Source of the DNA: Gerris lacustris
Lineage: Eukaryota; Arthropoda; Insecta; Hemiptera; Gerridae
Direction of reading: 5' to 3'
DNA length: 64,000 nucleotides
Assembly: GCA_951217055.1 (NCBI GenBank)
Contig: OX578281.1
Location: 65,474,043 to 65,538,042 of the forward strand
Shown here: positions 44,765 to 56,200 of the stretch, piece by piece
Layout of the letters: every line of letters begins with the position of its first letter
Numbering within the stretch: the first letter of the stretch is position 1
Position numbers and translations under genes: made by a program
The notes under the pieces: generated by a model
What the model was told of the DNA's origin: nothing
Database searches by the model: none
The model's input: only the letters and a program-made list of their open reading frames with translations

Positions 44765-45029
44765 AAATAAAAAGAAACAGTCTCTCCACGGAAGAAAATA
44801 CTTTTTTATTTACCAAAGTAGCTTTCGGCTTTTGTCTCTTGAGCTTGAGTCTTACGTTAGTCTTTGATTTCGTATGACTCGCCCATTACATATTTTCTTT
44901 ATATAATATGATGTTAATGTATCCCTAGTTATACTTAAATCAGCACTGATAATGGCTTTATAAAAGCCGAAAGCTGCTTTGATAAATAAACAAGTATTTT
45001 CTTCCGTCGAGAGACTGGTTCTTTTTATT
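44765..45029. mobile_element. Inverted-repeat element with 65-bp arms, AAGCAGCTTTCGGCTTTT family
   Basis: Arms of about 65 bp run from AAGAAACAGTCTCTCCACGG inward to GTAGCTTTCGGCTTTT and back. It is related to 20725-21050, and GGAAAGCCTCTCCAC at 26679 may be a further fragment. Confidence 0.8.
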
Positions 45030-45068
45030 TATTAAGATGACCTCCAGCAACCCTCTTATTTCTCATTT

Positions 45069-45483
45069 ATAACTTTTCTTGGTTGAACTAACCTATACGG
45101 GGCATCATGTATAGAAATGAAAAAAACTGGCACATGTAATTAAAGTCTTTTCTATATATTGATAAAAAATGCACTAATTATGGATTCTTCTCCATTTCAT
45201 AAGTTTTCCCTTAATACAATTTCCATCTTCAGTCCTCTATTTTGAGACACAGCTGTATGCAGGTCGATTTTGGGAATCTTGGGCGTATGTATCTGTTGTA
45301 GATTACCTGGGCTTCGATGTAGCGTATTTGGTTTTTCAAGAGAGTATGAAATGAAAAAGAATACATAAATAATGTAATTTATATCAATATACAGGAAACA
45401 CTTTAATTATGTATACATTATATTTGTTAGTTTTTACACTTCTATACATGATGCCCCATATAGGTTAGTCCAACCCTTTTCTT
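45069..45483. mobile_element. Inverted-repeat element with GGGGCATCATGTATAG ends
   Basis: Left GGTTGAACTAACCTATACGG and GGCATCATGTATAGAAATG pair with right CTTCTATACATGATGCCCC and ATATAGGTTAGTCCAACC. The arms are about 42 bp. No coding content. Confidence 0.7.
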
Positions 45484-46674
45484 TTTGTTATTTTTATGTC
45501 TAAAAAAAAAACTCTTGTCTAATATTTCTCATATCTTGAAAACTTGCTAAGGTTCCATCTATTTTCTCTGAATTATTATTTTTATCCCCCTTCTATTATT
45601 ATTGTTATTTTTTTTTTTTTTTTGTATTCCTTTCCTTTTTAATATATGCCTAATACTTAGGTTTTTCTAAAGAGTGAGCTAATGAGATAAATTTGAATTT
45701 CATTTTTACACCACAAATATAGACTTTCTATAGAATCAATAAGAATATATCTTTTTCAAGGTTCAATAAGAAAGCATTTCATTCCAATGATTATTCATTG
45801 ATAGGCTTAAATGAAGACCTTTGTTTTGGTTAATGACTGATAGACTTAAAATTTAAAAAAAATAAATAATGTGGGGGGAGTTTTTGCACAGCTTTTACTT
45901 TCTTTTGTCAGATCTTTGCCTGTAAAAGAAATTAAAATTTGAAAAGATAATTAATAACGTTTGCTTAAATTACTTGTGTACAGTTATTAGAATTAAATCA
46001 ATCATAAAATATTGCATTGTTGATTTCTGTTAATTTAAACGAAGATGAAAAAAAAAAAAAATTTGAACAAATTTTATTTTAATATATATGTTTAAGGTAC
46101 TTTTATATGTTTATAAATTGTAATCTTATTAAAAAAATAAAATAGAAGTTACATGCTTGTAATTCCCAGTTCTAAAAATGCATCCTTTAAGTGCGAAAAT
46201 TCCCTCATACCTACTTTTTTTAAACAACCTGACTAATTATGTACAAATTTTTTCATAATCCAACTAATTAAAGATCGAAAAATAGTTAGGAGTTAATATA
46301 AATTAATTATTATAATAAAAAAATGAGAATCTTCTTTTGTATTATTCTTAATTAGATATTTTACACTGTTAATTTTATAATGAAATGATTTTATATAATA
46401 TTAAATATTATTGGAAATTGTTATGATATATTATATATATGTTAAAATTTTGTGTTGCATGGTAAATATTAAATGTTAACCTTCTTTTTTTTTAGTTAAC
46501 TATGGTTCTAATAATTAGATGAGACTTCAAAAATTATAAATATTAAAAAATATATATATTTTTTTAAGAAACAAGTGTTGTTTTTTGGTCTTATCATGTT
46601 TTTTTCTATATCATATTACTATTAAGGGATCCAAATAACAATGCTCTTCTACCTATATAAGGTGCAGTGGCGTA
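45484..46674. other. Intergenic AT-rich DNA, nothing recognised
   Basis: Strongly AT-rich with T and A runs. No repeat structure or coding fragment that I could support. Confidence 0.4.
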
Positions 46675-46847
46675 GCTAGGGCATTCGGGGCCCCCTCGCA
46701 AGAACTTTGTAGGGCCCCTCGCCAAACAAAATTGAAGAGCCAAAAAAAATCTTCTTGCGTTTAGAACTGGGGCCCATGTCGTCATTGATTTGGGGGCCCC
46801 TGGCGGTGGGGGCCCTCCCGCAATGTGGGCCCATAGTTACACCACTG
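46675..46847. mobile_element. Short MITE with CAGTGGCGTAGCTA ends (hAT-like)
   Basis: CAGTGGCGTAGCTAGGGC and GCCCATAGTTACACCACTG are imperfect inverted ends of a hAT type. The interior is GC-rich with repeated GGGGCCCC words, unlike its surroundings. Possible 8-bp flanks agree at only half the positions, so the target duplication is not supported. Confidence 0.75.
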
Positions 46848-46934
46848 ATATTGGTTTACCAATTTTAGTTTGTGTACTGGGTTTTCTCAACAGACCTACA
46901 TGATGATCTATAACTTAAGGTTTAAACACAGAAC

Positions 46935-47586
46935 CTTAAGGCCTCATTCACACTAGAGATTCCGGTATGCGATTCACGAATCGAAGATTCTAATGATACC
47001 AGCCCGCCGACGATTCCGGTAAGCGATTCGTATGAGATTCTCAAATCGAGTATCCTGTCCCCGTGAGCCGCCTTGATTCTTTTTAGAATTCTTCTTAGAA
47101 AGCGGCTCATGATACATTGAGCTATATGGGCCCATTCAGACTAGGTGATTCTAAATCGCATTCTGCTTCAATCCTCTTGCTATTTATTTTCTTTAAATAA
47201 AATATTTTAATTATAAATTCATAATAATTACTGTAATATCATTAATTATAATATTTTATTATAAATAATTTTATTTACGTTGCATAAAATATTTTAATTA
47301 TATAAATATATTAATTAATCAATGCAATATATTATTTAATATATTTTTTTTTTCAATTGTTTTATTTACTTTAAATAAAATAGGTTAATGATGAATATAA
47401 TAATAAATATAATATAATTAATTATTTAAAAATTAAATACATATATATGTTAGAGTATAATAAAAGTGGGATCAAAACTAGGAAAAGTGGGGGGAAGAAG
47501 CCGCCGAGATACTGAATCTTGATAATTTTTTGAATCTCATACACGAATCGCATTCCGGAATCCCAGTGTGAATGAGCCCTTAGGCC
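46935..47586. mobile_element. Inverted-repeat element with CTCATTCACACT ends
   Basis: AAGGCCTCATTCACACTAGA and ATTCCGG on the left mirror CCGGAATCCCAGTGTGAATG and AGCCCTTAGG on the right. A diverged internal end (CCCATTCAGACTAGGTGATT, 47131) suggests a rearranged or nested copy. The middle is nearly pure AT. Confidence 0.7.
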
Positions 47587-48115
47587 TAGAAGAACCCACC
47601 GATTGTCTTAAGGAGCTTTAAATGGAATTGAGTTAGACTCTTAAGTATGATTTGTTAGGTACACGCTAAAATCTCTGGGAATTAAACCTGAATTATTGTA
47701 GGGGTTACTATGACCTATGAATTATACATTGTCTCTTACATCTATCAATCCTTTTTTTTGGTACAGTAGAATCACTTCTGTAATCTGCCATCGATCATGC
47801 TGCACGCATTCAGGTGGATTCATTGCCCTTGACCGCCATTGTTGGCATAAAGACAAAATATATATGTATTATGTCAGATATTTGTATTGTTTGCACAAAT
47901 TCAGTGATAAACACATTTATACATATTTTAATTGTTTATATTTTTTCTAGAGATTTATCTTTGGTATTCCCATTAAAATTATCGACGTTTAATAATCCTG
48001 CAAAATCGCTAATTTGGCGCAGCCTTAGTCCCAAACATGGCGGTTTTTTTTATTAAAGAGCTCCTACAGTAATTTAAAATTAAAAAAAGCAAAAAATAAA
48101 TGTGGCATGCCAAAG

Positions 48116-48430
48116 TTTAGTATTTGCTGCTAAGATGAGGATAGAATGGAGTCATGGGCATAATTATAGTTTAGTATTTGCTGCTAAGATGAGGATAGAA
48201 TGGAGTCATGGGCATAATTATAGTTTAGTATTTGCTGCTAAGATGAGGATAGAATGGAGTCATGGGCATAATTATAGTTTAGTATTTGCTGCTAAGATGA
48301 GGATAGAATGGAGTCATGGGCATAATTATAGTTTAGTATTTGCTGCTAAGATGAGGATAGAATGGAGTCATGGGCATAATTATAGTTTAGTATTTGCTGC
48401 TAGATGAGGACAGAATGAAGTCATAATTAT
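48116..48430 (+). repeat. 54-bp minisatellite, about 5.7 copies
   Basis: The unit starts TTTAGTATTTGCTGCTAAGA and contains GGAGTCATGGGCATAATTAT. Starts are at 48116, 48170, 48224, 48278, 48332 and 48386. The first five look identical and the last is shortened and diverged. Because 54 is divisible by three, an open frame runs through the array, but no gene context supports translation. Confidence 0.95.
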
Positions 48431-48606
48431 CACTGTATATAATTCTGTCCACAGTAACAGTTATGAACTGGAAGTAAATGCATACGAAGGATAGGAGTAG
48501 AGAAAAAATAATACTAATAGGATTATAAATAAGGTTCAGTATTAAGAATAGGCCAAAAATACCAGCCTAAATAAATGTATATAGTTATTTAAAACAAAAA
48601 AATAAG

Positions 48607-48612
48607 TTTATT
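48607..48612 (-). terminator. Candidate UQCRB polyadenylation signal
   Basis: TTTATT on the plus strand reads AATAAA on the UQCRB strand, about 125 bp past the stop codon, a normal distance for a short insect 3' UTR. Confidence 0.45.
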
Positions 48613-48734
48613 TACAAAACCAGATTTACAACAGAATCCACAACAAATAAATTATTTAGATTTACTGATATACAATTGATACCACCAATTTTGGGCTACA
48701 AGATATAATAATTATTTTTGAAATAATTGTTCAC

Positions 48735-50320
48735 TTAATGCTCAGAATTCCAGTGCTCTCTTTCTTCCCTCTCCTTCTGGACTTCTTGAAGATAAGGTCG
48801 AAGATATTTTATATCCTAAAAAAAAAATGAATGTAAAGTTTGTAATTAAAACCAGTTATAAAAAGACATAATAGAGTATATTTTATTGCTAGTTAGTAAA
48901 GAAGATGTTTTTGTAATCAGCTATTTTATTGGGGTTTTGACATGTTTAGTGGAAATATAATTAATCAAATAAATTCCCTCAGAAATCATTCCTCTCTCTA
49001 ATACCTAAACTTTACAGTTCAAAGGAATAATTAAGTACAAGATAAGTTAATATATGTTTATATAGAAAGTGAAATGTTATGTTAATGCAATGTTTGCCGC
49101 TATCTTCAATTCCGATAATTTCATTTAGATCCATTTCAATCACCGCCAGCATTTCAAATACCCAAAAACCAACTCAACAACATAACTCAGAACCTCTATA
49201 ACAAGTCGTTTTGAGAATTCAACCTCTATAACGAGACTCTATACAGGAATGGATCGACCTTGAACAAGTCTAGACTTGAAAATATTTAGTGATTCCATTA
49301 ACCTCGATAGCACGACTGATAGCCAAAATAACCTTGATAACACAACCCTCAACAAAAAGAGCACCTCGATAACAAGACTGTTTCCCTAATCCCCTTGAGA
49401 AACTTCTTATCAAGGTTCTACTGTATAATAGTTTTCTCTAAATAAAGTTGACATAGAATACCACAAAGTTTTTCTAAAATTAAAATGGTCATAGCCGTTG
49501 AACCTATTTGTTTAACACCTAAAAAAACCTTCAAACCTTAGAATATTAACCTCCAGTGCGACGGATTTTTCTACTTTTTTTAACAGTGAAAAAAGATTAC
49601 CTTAAAGAATTTTAATAAACTTAGGTGTTCCCTAAATTTATTTATTATTATTTTATTTTTTTCAGGGGGGCTTTTTACACCCGAAGATGCAAGCCACTTA
49701 GGTGGGCCCATTGAACAAACCAGGGTTAGGGACCGAAATCTTCACACTCGTGTGACGATTTGGTCGTTAACCATGACTCCCCTCCAAGTTGTATACAACC
49801 AAGAGTGTCATCATCATGGTTTCCAGGCCGAAACCTGGTGGCGCCACTCTTTCGAGGAGCTTCCTATTTGTTTAAACAATGCTGGGTGAACATTGAGCCG
49901 GCCCGGTCCGGGAATCGAACCCAGACCTGGGGTCAGAAGCGGTCACCCATCCATCTTCTGACCCTGTTCGAGGCTGCTCATCAAGGCAAGCGCTCTAGCC
50001 TCCGAGCCGCCCAGGCCCCTAAATTTATTAATCTAGTTTATAATTATTCTAAGCCCCTTTCATTACTAAGGTTTTTACGGTAAATATGCACTATTTGGCC
50101 CCCCAATTTCTAATTGTCCTATTGTTATGTTATTTAAAAGTAGGAACATGAAGTGTCCCTATATAGGGAAAATATTGGAAGGTTATTATCAGGTACCAGA
50201 TTTTTTTTTTTTTTTTTTTTTCAATGAAGAGGAACAGTTTAAAAAACCTGTAAGTAAATCAGTCAATTAGAAATTGGCAGGCCAACAGCACTTATTTAGC
50301 ATTTATACAAGCCCCTTACC

Positions 50321-50354
<34 letters not shown>

Positions 50355-52299
50355 CAGAGCCAGGTAAATCCTATCATTTACTAACACTTTTATAATTATA
50401 TTTTGAAAAAAAAAAAGAAAACAAATTACAAACCTCTTCAAATTTAGTCCATTTATCCTTAGGCAAGATATCATGCTGGATCTGAAGTTGCATGGCCCTG
50501 ACAATTCTGAAGTTCCTTTCATGAAGAACCCTTTCAGGTAACCTCCTGAGAGCTTCCTTTACATCGTCATCTTCATACAGGCAATCATCGTGCATTAGAC
50601 CTAAACAGACACATATGAATATTGGCAATTAGAATGGTAATTACACTAAAAGAGTGGATGAAGTTGCTAGCACCCTAGGTAATAAAAAAAAAAAAAACCG
50701 GTGGTGTCAAAAGGACACTTAGTAGGAACAACAAATAAATTGTTTGCCTCATTGAGTAGATGAAGTTAACATTTTTCCCCATCCTAAAATTCCAATTTTA
50801 CATTTTAAGTACGTTTATGCGAGCGTTGCGAACCACAATTGGGTGAATAACATTGTCCAACGAACTCGTCCTGGGCATTAGTAAAATGAACATGTGTACC
50901 AAATTTCAAGTATATTTGGTCAGTTTTTACTCAAGTTATCGTCATTGGTCAAGTAATTTTGTGGTGGTAGTTTTTTTTGGATTCACTCCCGGGCTCCAGA
51001 TGCTGTAACATGCTATAGGAACTTCGTTCCAAAAACTTCTAACCTAACAACAATTTGACCAATAATATTATCTGCCAATTAGTGTAACATATTTGAAGTT
51101 ATAATTTAATTTTACTTCATGATAATTGTACATCAATCTGCAAGAATATGATTCAATACTACAGCCAGATGTGTGCTAGTGAGAGCTAGTTGACAAGAGA
51201 TAAGAAAGTACGCCATTTCACCACAAGCCAAATGAAATTTTTAACCTTCATCCGCATGAGCCTACCAAATTTTTGGCTACATCAGATTGATTGTACGTGC
51301 CATCAAAATTTCTTCGAGTTGGACCTCTACCTGGTTTATATAAAGGAGAGTTGTTTTTCTTCAGGAAATGAGCAGAGCACCGCGAAGCGGTGCAGAGTGG
51401 CTATTAAAAATTCAAGGGTACACAAAATTAAGGTTTTTAATTTAATAAGCGGGCTTTTATCACCTAACCTCAAACTGTTGGCACATACAATCCGAGTTTG
51501 CCATTACTAGTGCACCAAATTGTACCGTACTCTGTAGTTCTACCACAAATTGCAATTAAATAGGACAATTACAGAAAATAGGTGGGTCAAATAGTGCAGA
51601 TTTGCCAATACCTATGACAATTTTTCAAAAGAAGAAACATTTTTGAGTAACTAAATAGAAATAAATATACAGTAGACAGCCCACTTAACTTGCTGTTTTG
51701 GGTAGATTTCTTTTGTATAGTCATTGTATCCTTCTCGAAGTCAAATTTTTGTGATATTTCCTATTATTAGTTATTTTTAACAGGCGAAAAGTAAAGTTTT
51801 TAATAGGGGAAAAGTAGGTTACATTCAGGTTATAAATGAAAAATAAATATATTATAGAGTAATTAAAATCTGAAAGAAATATTTCTTGGCTAAAAGAACT
51901 AAATACAATAAATCATCGGTAAATGAAATAGTCGTATGACTGAATTTAATAGAGAAAGTTAATTTAGGAAGTAATCTGTAGTACTTTTTTCATACAGTAA
52001 TTCATAAGGGTTATGAAAGCCAAGTCTGATTCAAGCCTACAATTCTTGTAAATAACAACTAAGTAATCTATAAACTGAACAGAAAATGTTTGAATTTTAC
52101 CTAATTTGTTGAAACCGGAAGCGTTGTAAGCCCATTTTTTCAAAGGAGCTGGAAAAAAATTAAACAAATAAAAGTATTAGATAAGAGTCTTAATTGATGA
52201 ATTGATTTTAACTTTGTTCCAACACACATAGTAAATATTATACAAATAAAACGTACCCATCCATGCTGGAACTTTATTAACGACGGCCTTTGAAGCCAT
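48735..52299 (-). CDS. UQCRB: Cytochrome b-c1 complex subunit 7 (UQCRB/QCR7), 4 exons, complete
   Basis: This is the small nuclear-encoded, matrix-side subunit of mitochondrial complex III that contacts cytochrome b (family knowledge). Exons in transcript order: 52257-52299, 52101-52148, 50434-50600, 48735-48815. Phases join to 112 aa, against 111 in human. The start ATG (52297-52299) has A at -3 and G at +4. Recognisable segments are PLKKWAYNASGFNKLGL, DDCLYEDDDVKEALRRLP, ERNFRIVRAMQLQIQHD and LPKDKWTKFEED, then a charged C-terminus ending EREHWNSEH. There is no cleavable presequence, as usual for this subunit. A likely polyadenylation hexamer (TTTATT on the plus strand, 48607-48612) lies about 125 bp past the stop. 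Intron 3 carries a tRNA-derived SINE and a partial pogo-like MITE. The gene is head-to-head with RBM42. Confidence 0.97.
49168..49423. mobile_element. pogo-like MITE, CAGTAGAACCTCG family, truncated copy
   Basis: It matches 37180-37436 (ACATAACTCAGAACCTCTAT, ACAGGAATGG, AAGACTGTTTCCCTAATCCC) and ends ATCAAGGTTCTACTG then TA. The opposite end is absent. It sits in UQCRB intron 3. Confidence 0.8.
49643..50017 (-). mobile_element. tRNA-derived SINE in UQCRB intron 3
   Basis: On the minus strand the head has the A box GGCTCGGAGGCTAGAGCGC and the B box TGGGTTCGATTCCCGG. The body contains CCGGGCCGGCTC and AACCATGATGATGAC, and it ends in an A-rich tail. The flanks CCTAAATTTATT occur at 49631-49642 and 50018-50029, a 12-bp target-site duplication, so the element is complete. 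The plus-strand frame at 49760-50083 is spurious. Confidence 0.88.
50750..50965. repeat. Dispersed repeat, GTCCAACGAACT family
   Basis: It contains ATTGTCCAACGAACTCGTCC, GGGCATTAGTAAAATGAACA, ACCAAATTTCAAGTA and ACTCAAGTTATCGTC. This is the reverse complement of 22925-23330 over much of its length. Located in UQCRB intron 2. Confidence 0.6.
51287..51500. mobile_element. Inverted-repeat element with GATTGTACGTGCC ends, copy 1
   Basis: GATTGATTGTACGTGCCATC at the left and GGCACATACAATCCGAG at the right are inverted ends. Next to the right end, ATCACCTAACCTCAAA and AAATTAAGGTTTTTAAT match the second copy (52706-52921) in inverted orientation. Confidence 0.7.
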
Positions 52300-53252
52300 T
52301 TTCAACCAAATAATATATTGAATTCACACAAAAAGTTAAACTTTAAAAGGAGACCGAAATCGAAACAGGTACAGCTGTTTCTTAAAAGGGGAAAAAATGG
52401 ATCAGTTACACCAACTCATATTAAAATGAAACAAAAAACTCTAAGATCATTTCAAGATTGTTTTTTTAGCAGTAATCCTAAAAGGGATAAAATGGTCTTT
52501 GAATTATTAATATGTAGTTTTTTTATTTTATTTTTTTAATAATATTTTATTTTATACAAAAATAAGTTAAACATAAAGTATTTCCACTAACAGTAATGAA
52601 AAGGTCATAAAGGGGGGGGGGGGGGGGGCGTCTCTTTTCATCGCTTTGTAATTGCTAGAATTATAACAATTCTAGGACGAGTTTAATTTATTTTAGATTT
52701 TGGTAAAATCGGATTGTACGTGCCCCCACTTTGAGGTTAGGTGATAAAATCCCGTATATTATATTAAAAACCTTAATTTTGTGTACCCATTTCTGTACTC
52801 CAACATATTTTTAGACAAAGGGATATAAACTCTCCTATGAACAAATCATACATATATAATTTCTCTAAAATCAAGTAGGAAAAAGTACGAAAAATTTCTG
52901 GGGCACGTACAATCCGATTTAGCCAAATTTTCTTCTTGGAATTATTTGTTACCTAATATACATATCTCTCGAGGATTATCGAATTCGAAATGAAAGAATA
53001 TTACCCGGGTATTTATTCATTTTTAACGTACTCTTGAAGATGAATAGGACGAAACGTAAAACAAAAGAAACCTTTCGAAATCGAAGAAGAAGAAAAACAA
53101 CCGGGGTGTTTTTATTTTTGTTTAACAACGAGTTTCTATTTAATTTTCCTAATGATTTGTTAATAGTAAATTTAATTATTGCTTTGCTGTTACATTTTGA
53201 GTTTGTATTTTTACATTTTAGTGCAGGAATTAATATTAATTAATAAAAAACA
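52300..53252. promoter_or_regulatory. Shared intergenic region between divergent UQCRB and RBM42 starts
   Basis: These 953 bp lie between the outward-facing start codons of UQCRB and RBM42. They include a 17-base G run (52612-52628) and an inverted-repeat element (52706-52921) related to one at 51287-51500. The stretch just before the RBM42 ATG (52990-53252) is the best candidate for its core promoter and 5' UTR, but no motif is diagnostic. Confidence 0.45.
52706..52921. mobile_element. Inverted-repeat element with GATTGTACGTGCC ends, copy 2
   Basis: Ends ATCGGATTGTACGTGCC and GGCACGTACAATCCGAT are exact inverted repeats. It lies between the UQCRB and RBM42 start codons. The inner word GACAAAGGGATATAAACTCT recurs at 53593, 53676 and 55005 in RBM42 intron 1. 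Confidence 0.8.
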
Positions 53253-56200
53253 ATGGCTGGTTTGAACGATGAAAAGTTCAGGCAAATGCAAGATGAAATG
53301 AGCAGGTATTTATGTATAATATTATTCTTCATTCTATTTCCACTCTAAAGAAAAAAATGATGTATTTATTCATTATAAATTAAAGACAAGGTGATTCTAT
53401 GAATATTAAAATTTCGTCATTTCTGTATTTTATTTAGCTCGATGTATTTACATCGACTGATTTATTATCTGCGTTGTTAATAACTACTCCAATTTGAATT
53501 CAGGGTGTAATAATTCGGTAAAACTGAAGAATATGATACGGTTTATAGAAAAGATGGCGGACTCTAACGTATTTTGACTCTTAACGTATTTTTTGACAAA
53601 GGGATATAAACCCTCCTATGAACAAATCATACACATATAATTTCTCAAATGTTTAAATCATACAAATGTACTGTTTGACAAAGGAATATAATCTCTTAAG
53701 AGTATAAATTAAGCAAAGTTGTGCCGACAAGCGATTCTCGACCGTATCATCTTCTGCAGTTCAGCCAATAATTCTTTGCATTACGAAAGGATTATTTGAA
53801 CTGGGAAAGTTAGTTAGGAACAAGTTCCGGCGTAACTCAGCAATCTTGAATGATATCTTTTAACCTTCGCTTTTACAAAGAAGACTAACAGGCTGTCAAT
53901 CTTATAGCGTTAATACTGAAGAATAAGTGGCGATTTATAGAAAAGTGGGTTGGGCCTCACTCTATCGTACTTTTTTGATAAAGAGGTATTGTTGGACCTG
54001 GTTTTCTCCCCGGGTCTGACAGCACTTGTTTTATTATAAACCAATGCTTGTTGTGCGTTAAAATTATTCACTCGTGCATTGTCGCGTTACGTAAAATATA
54101 TAATACTGTTGAATGTGTAGCTCGAGATGTTTCTTTCTGGTATAATATGCTAGTCCATTAGATATTAACTCACATATATGTTCAAATCATACATGTATAA
54201 TCTCTCGAATGTACAGGGTGGGCCAAAAAGAAATCGTACTTTTTTGAACACTTATAAGTACACTTAGCTAAGCTTCTTTAGTAGATAGAGATACGGGGTT
54301 TGCAGGGGCAGAAAAGTACCTTCTTCTACTTTAAATTTGAAATCTATAACTTTAAAAACTATTGGACGAAAGCCATGCTATGACAGTTTGAAATAGGGTC
54401 TTAAAAAAAGTCTTCCGGGTAGTAATCGTTGTCTGGTATTAAAGTTTTAATAGAATGAATTACCATATGGTGGAGGGGGGGGGGGGGGGAGTCCCTCAGT
54501 GTTATAACACACATTGAAGATGTGTTAAGCACAATGCTGCCTGAAGTTTGGGCAATTCTTTTGCAAGTATTGAAATGTTTGCAAGGAGCGATGGGACGGG
54601 GTAACGTCTTGCATAAATGAGTAATTTAGCATTTGATCTTTAATTTCAGGCAACATTGTGCTTAACACATCTTCAATGTTTGTTATAACACTGAGGGACT
54701 CCTCCCATTTACCTACAAAGACCCCTACTCCACCATATGTTTATTATTCTATAGAAACTATAATACCAGACAAGATCACTACCCGGACAATGACTCTTTT
54801 TAAGACCCTATTTCAAACTGTCATTGTGTGGCTTTCACCCAATTGTTTTTAAAGTTATAGATATTAAATTTAAAGTAGAAGAATGTAGTTTTCAGACCCC
54901 GCAAACCCCATATCTCTATTTACTAAAGAAGCTGAGCTACAAGTGTTAAAAAAAAGTACGTTTTTTTGGGCCACTCTGTATGAATCATACAAATGTACTG
55001 ATTGACAAAGGGATATAATCTCTCAAATGTATAAATCAAACAAAATTGTGTCGCCAAGTGATTCTCGTTAGTATTATATCCTTCAGTTTAGCCCTTGTAG
55101 CTATTTAAATTTGGTAACTGTATAGAATGATGTAAACCTCATCAGAGACTGCAAATTAGCCATTATTATCGGTCAAATTTAAAGATCTGCGTGGCCTGCA
55201 ACTCCTTATTATCTTTCTAAAACATATATTGGTTACCTAATGTTCTGGTCTCCTTTCTTGATTTGATGTTTATTGATTTGAAATTATTTGATTTGACTTA
55301 AAGTTACCTAAAAGGTAAAAGGGCGGAATATCTGAATTTTCTCACAATCACAAAACTGCTTTATTAATTTTCTTGGTTTCTTTCTTCTTAATCGGTCCTG
55401 CAGGCTTAGGTCTGATTCCTATCGTAGAACAGTAGTTGAATTTAAATTCAGTCAATTTTGTTGTATAGTACCTTGTATTCTTCTTTTTTCGTTGTTCCGC
55501 CGTGTCAATTTAACAGCTCTGCTACCATGTGCCAGCCTTCGGCTTCTTGATTTGATTTGACTAAAAGTTACATTAAAGGAAAAAGGCCGAAACCTCTAAA
55601 TTTTCTCACAAGACTGTTTTATTTATTTTCTTGGTTTAACTTTATAAACTTGCTCTTTTGCAAGTACCGCAACATAACAAAAAAATAATTTGGAAATAAA
55701 TAAAGAATACAAAATTCCCTGCGCTCGCTCTGCAACACCTAATATTGTACAGTTTAAGAGATAGAATGAAATATAAATAGTCTGAAGAGTTCCTAAAAGT
55801 TGTAGGTATATTAGTTCTGAAACTACTTTAGTTCTTTAAATGATTTTTTGTAAATAAGTCCAGAACAAAGATGAAATCACTCTAGTAGACTAATAGTTAT
55901 TTATGCACCTAGGGAGTAAAGTAAGCCATTATTCCCTGAGCGAAAAAAGTTGGTTCTGGAGGCGAAGCCGAAGGAACCATGGTCCCTAAATCCCGAGGCG
56001 AAGCCGAGGGAATTAGACTCTTTAATTCCCGAGGCGCAGCCGAGGGAGATAATTATCGCGAGGGGAATAATGGCACTTTACTCACGAGGTACATACAATA
56101 TTTTATCTCCAGTAGGAAGAAAATACACATTTTCGTCCATAGCACAGTTTTTATTTATTATTTTAATAAATAACAATAATTATTAGAACTTTTAATAGCA

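Noticed and set aside
48102..48407. 101-codon open frame with repeated SLVFAAKMRIEWSHGHNY
   Set aside because: It is the 54-bp minisatellite read in one frame. There is no homology, splice context or codon signal, and the last unit breaks it.
49760..50083. 107-codon plus-strand open frame
   Set aside because: It is the antisense of a tRNA-derived SINE with clear A/B boxes and a 12-bp target duplication.
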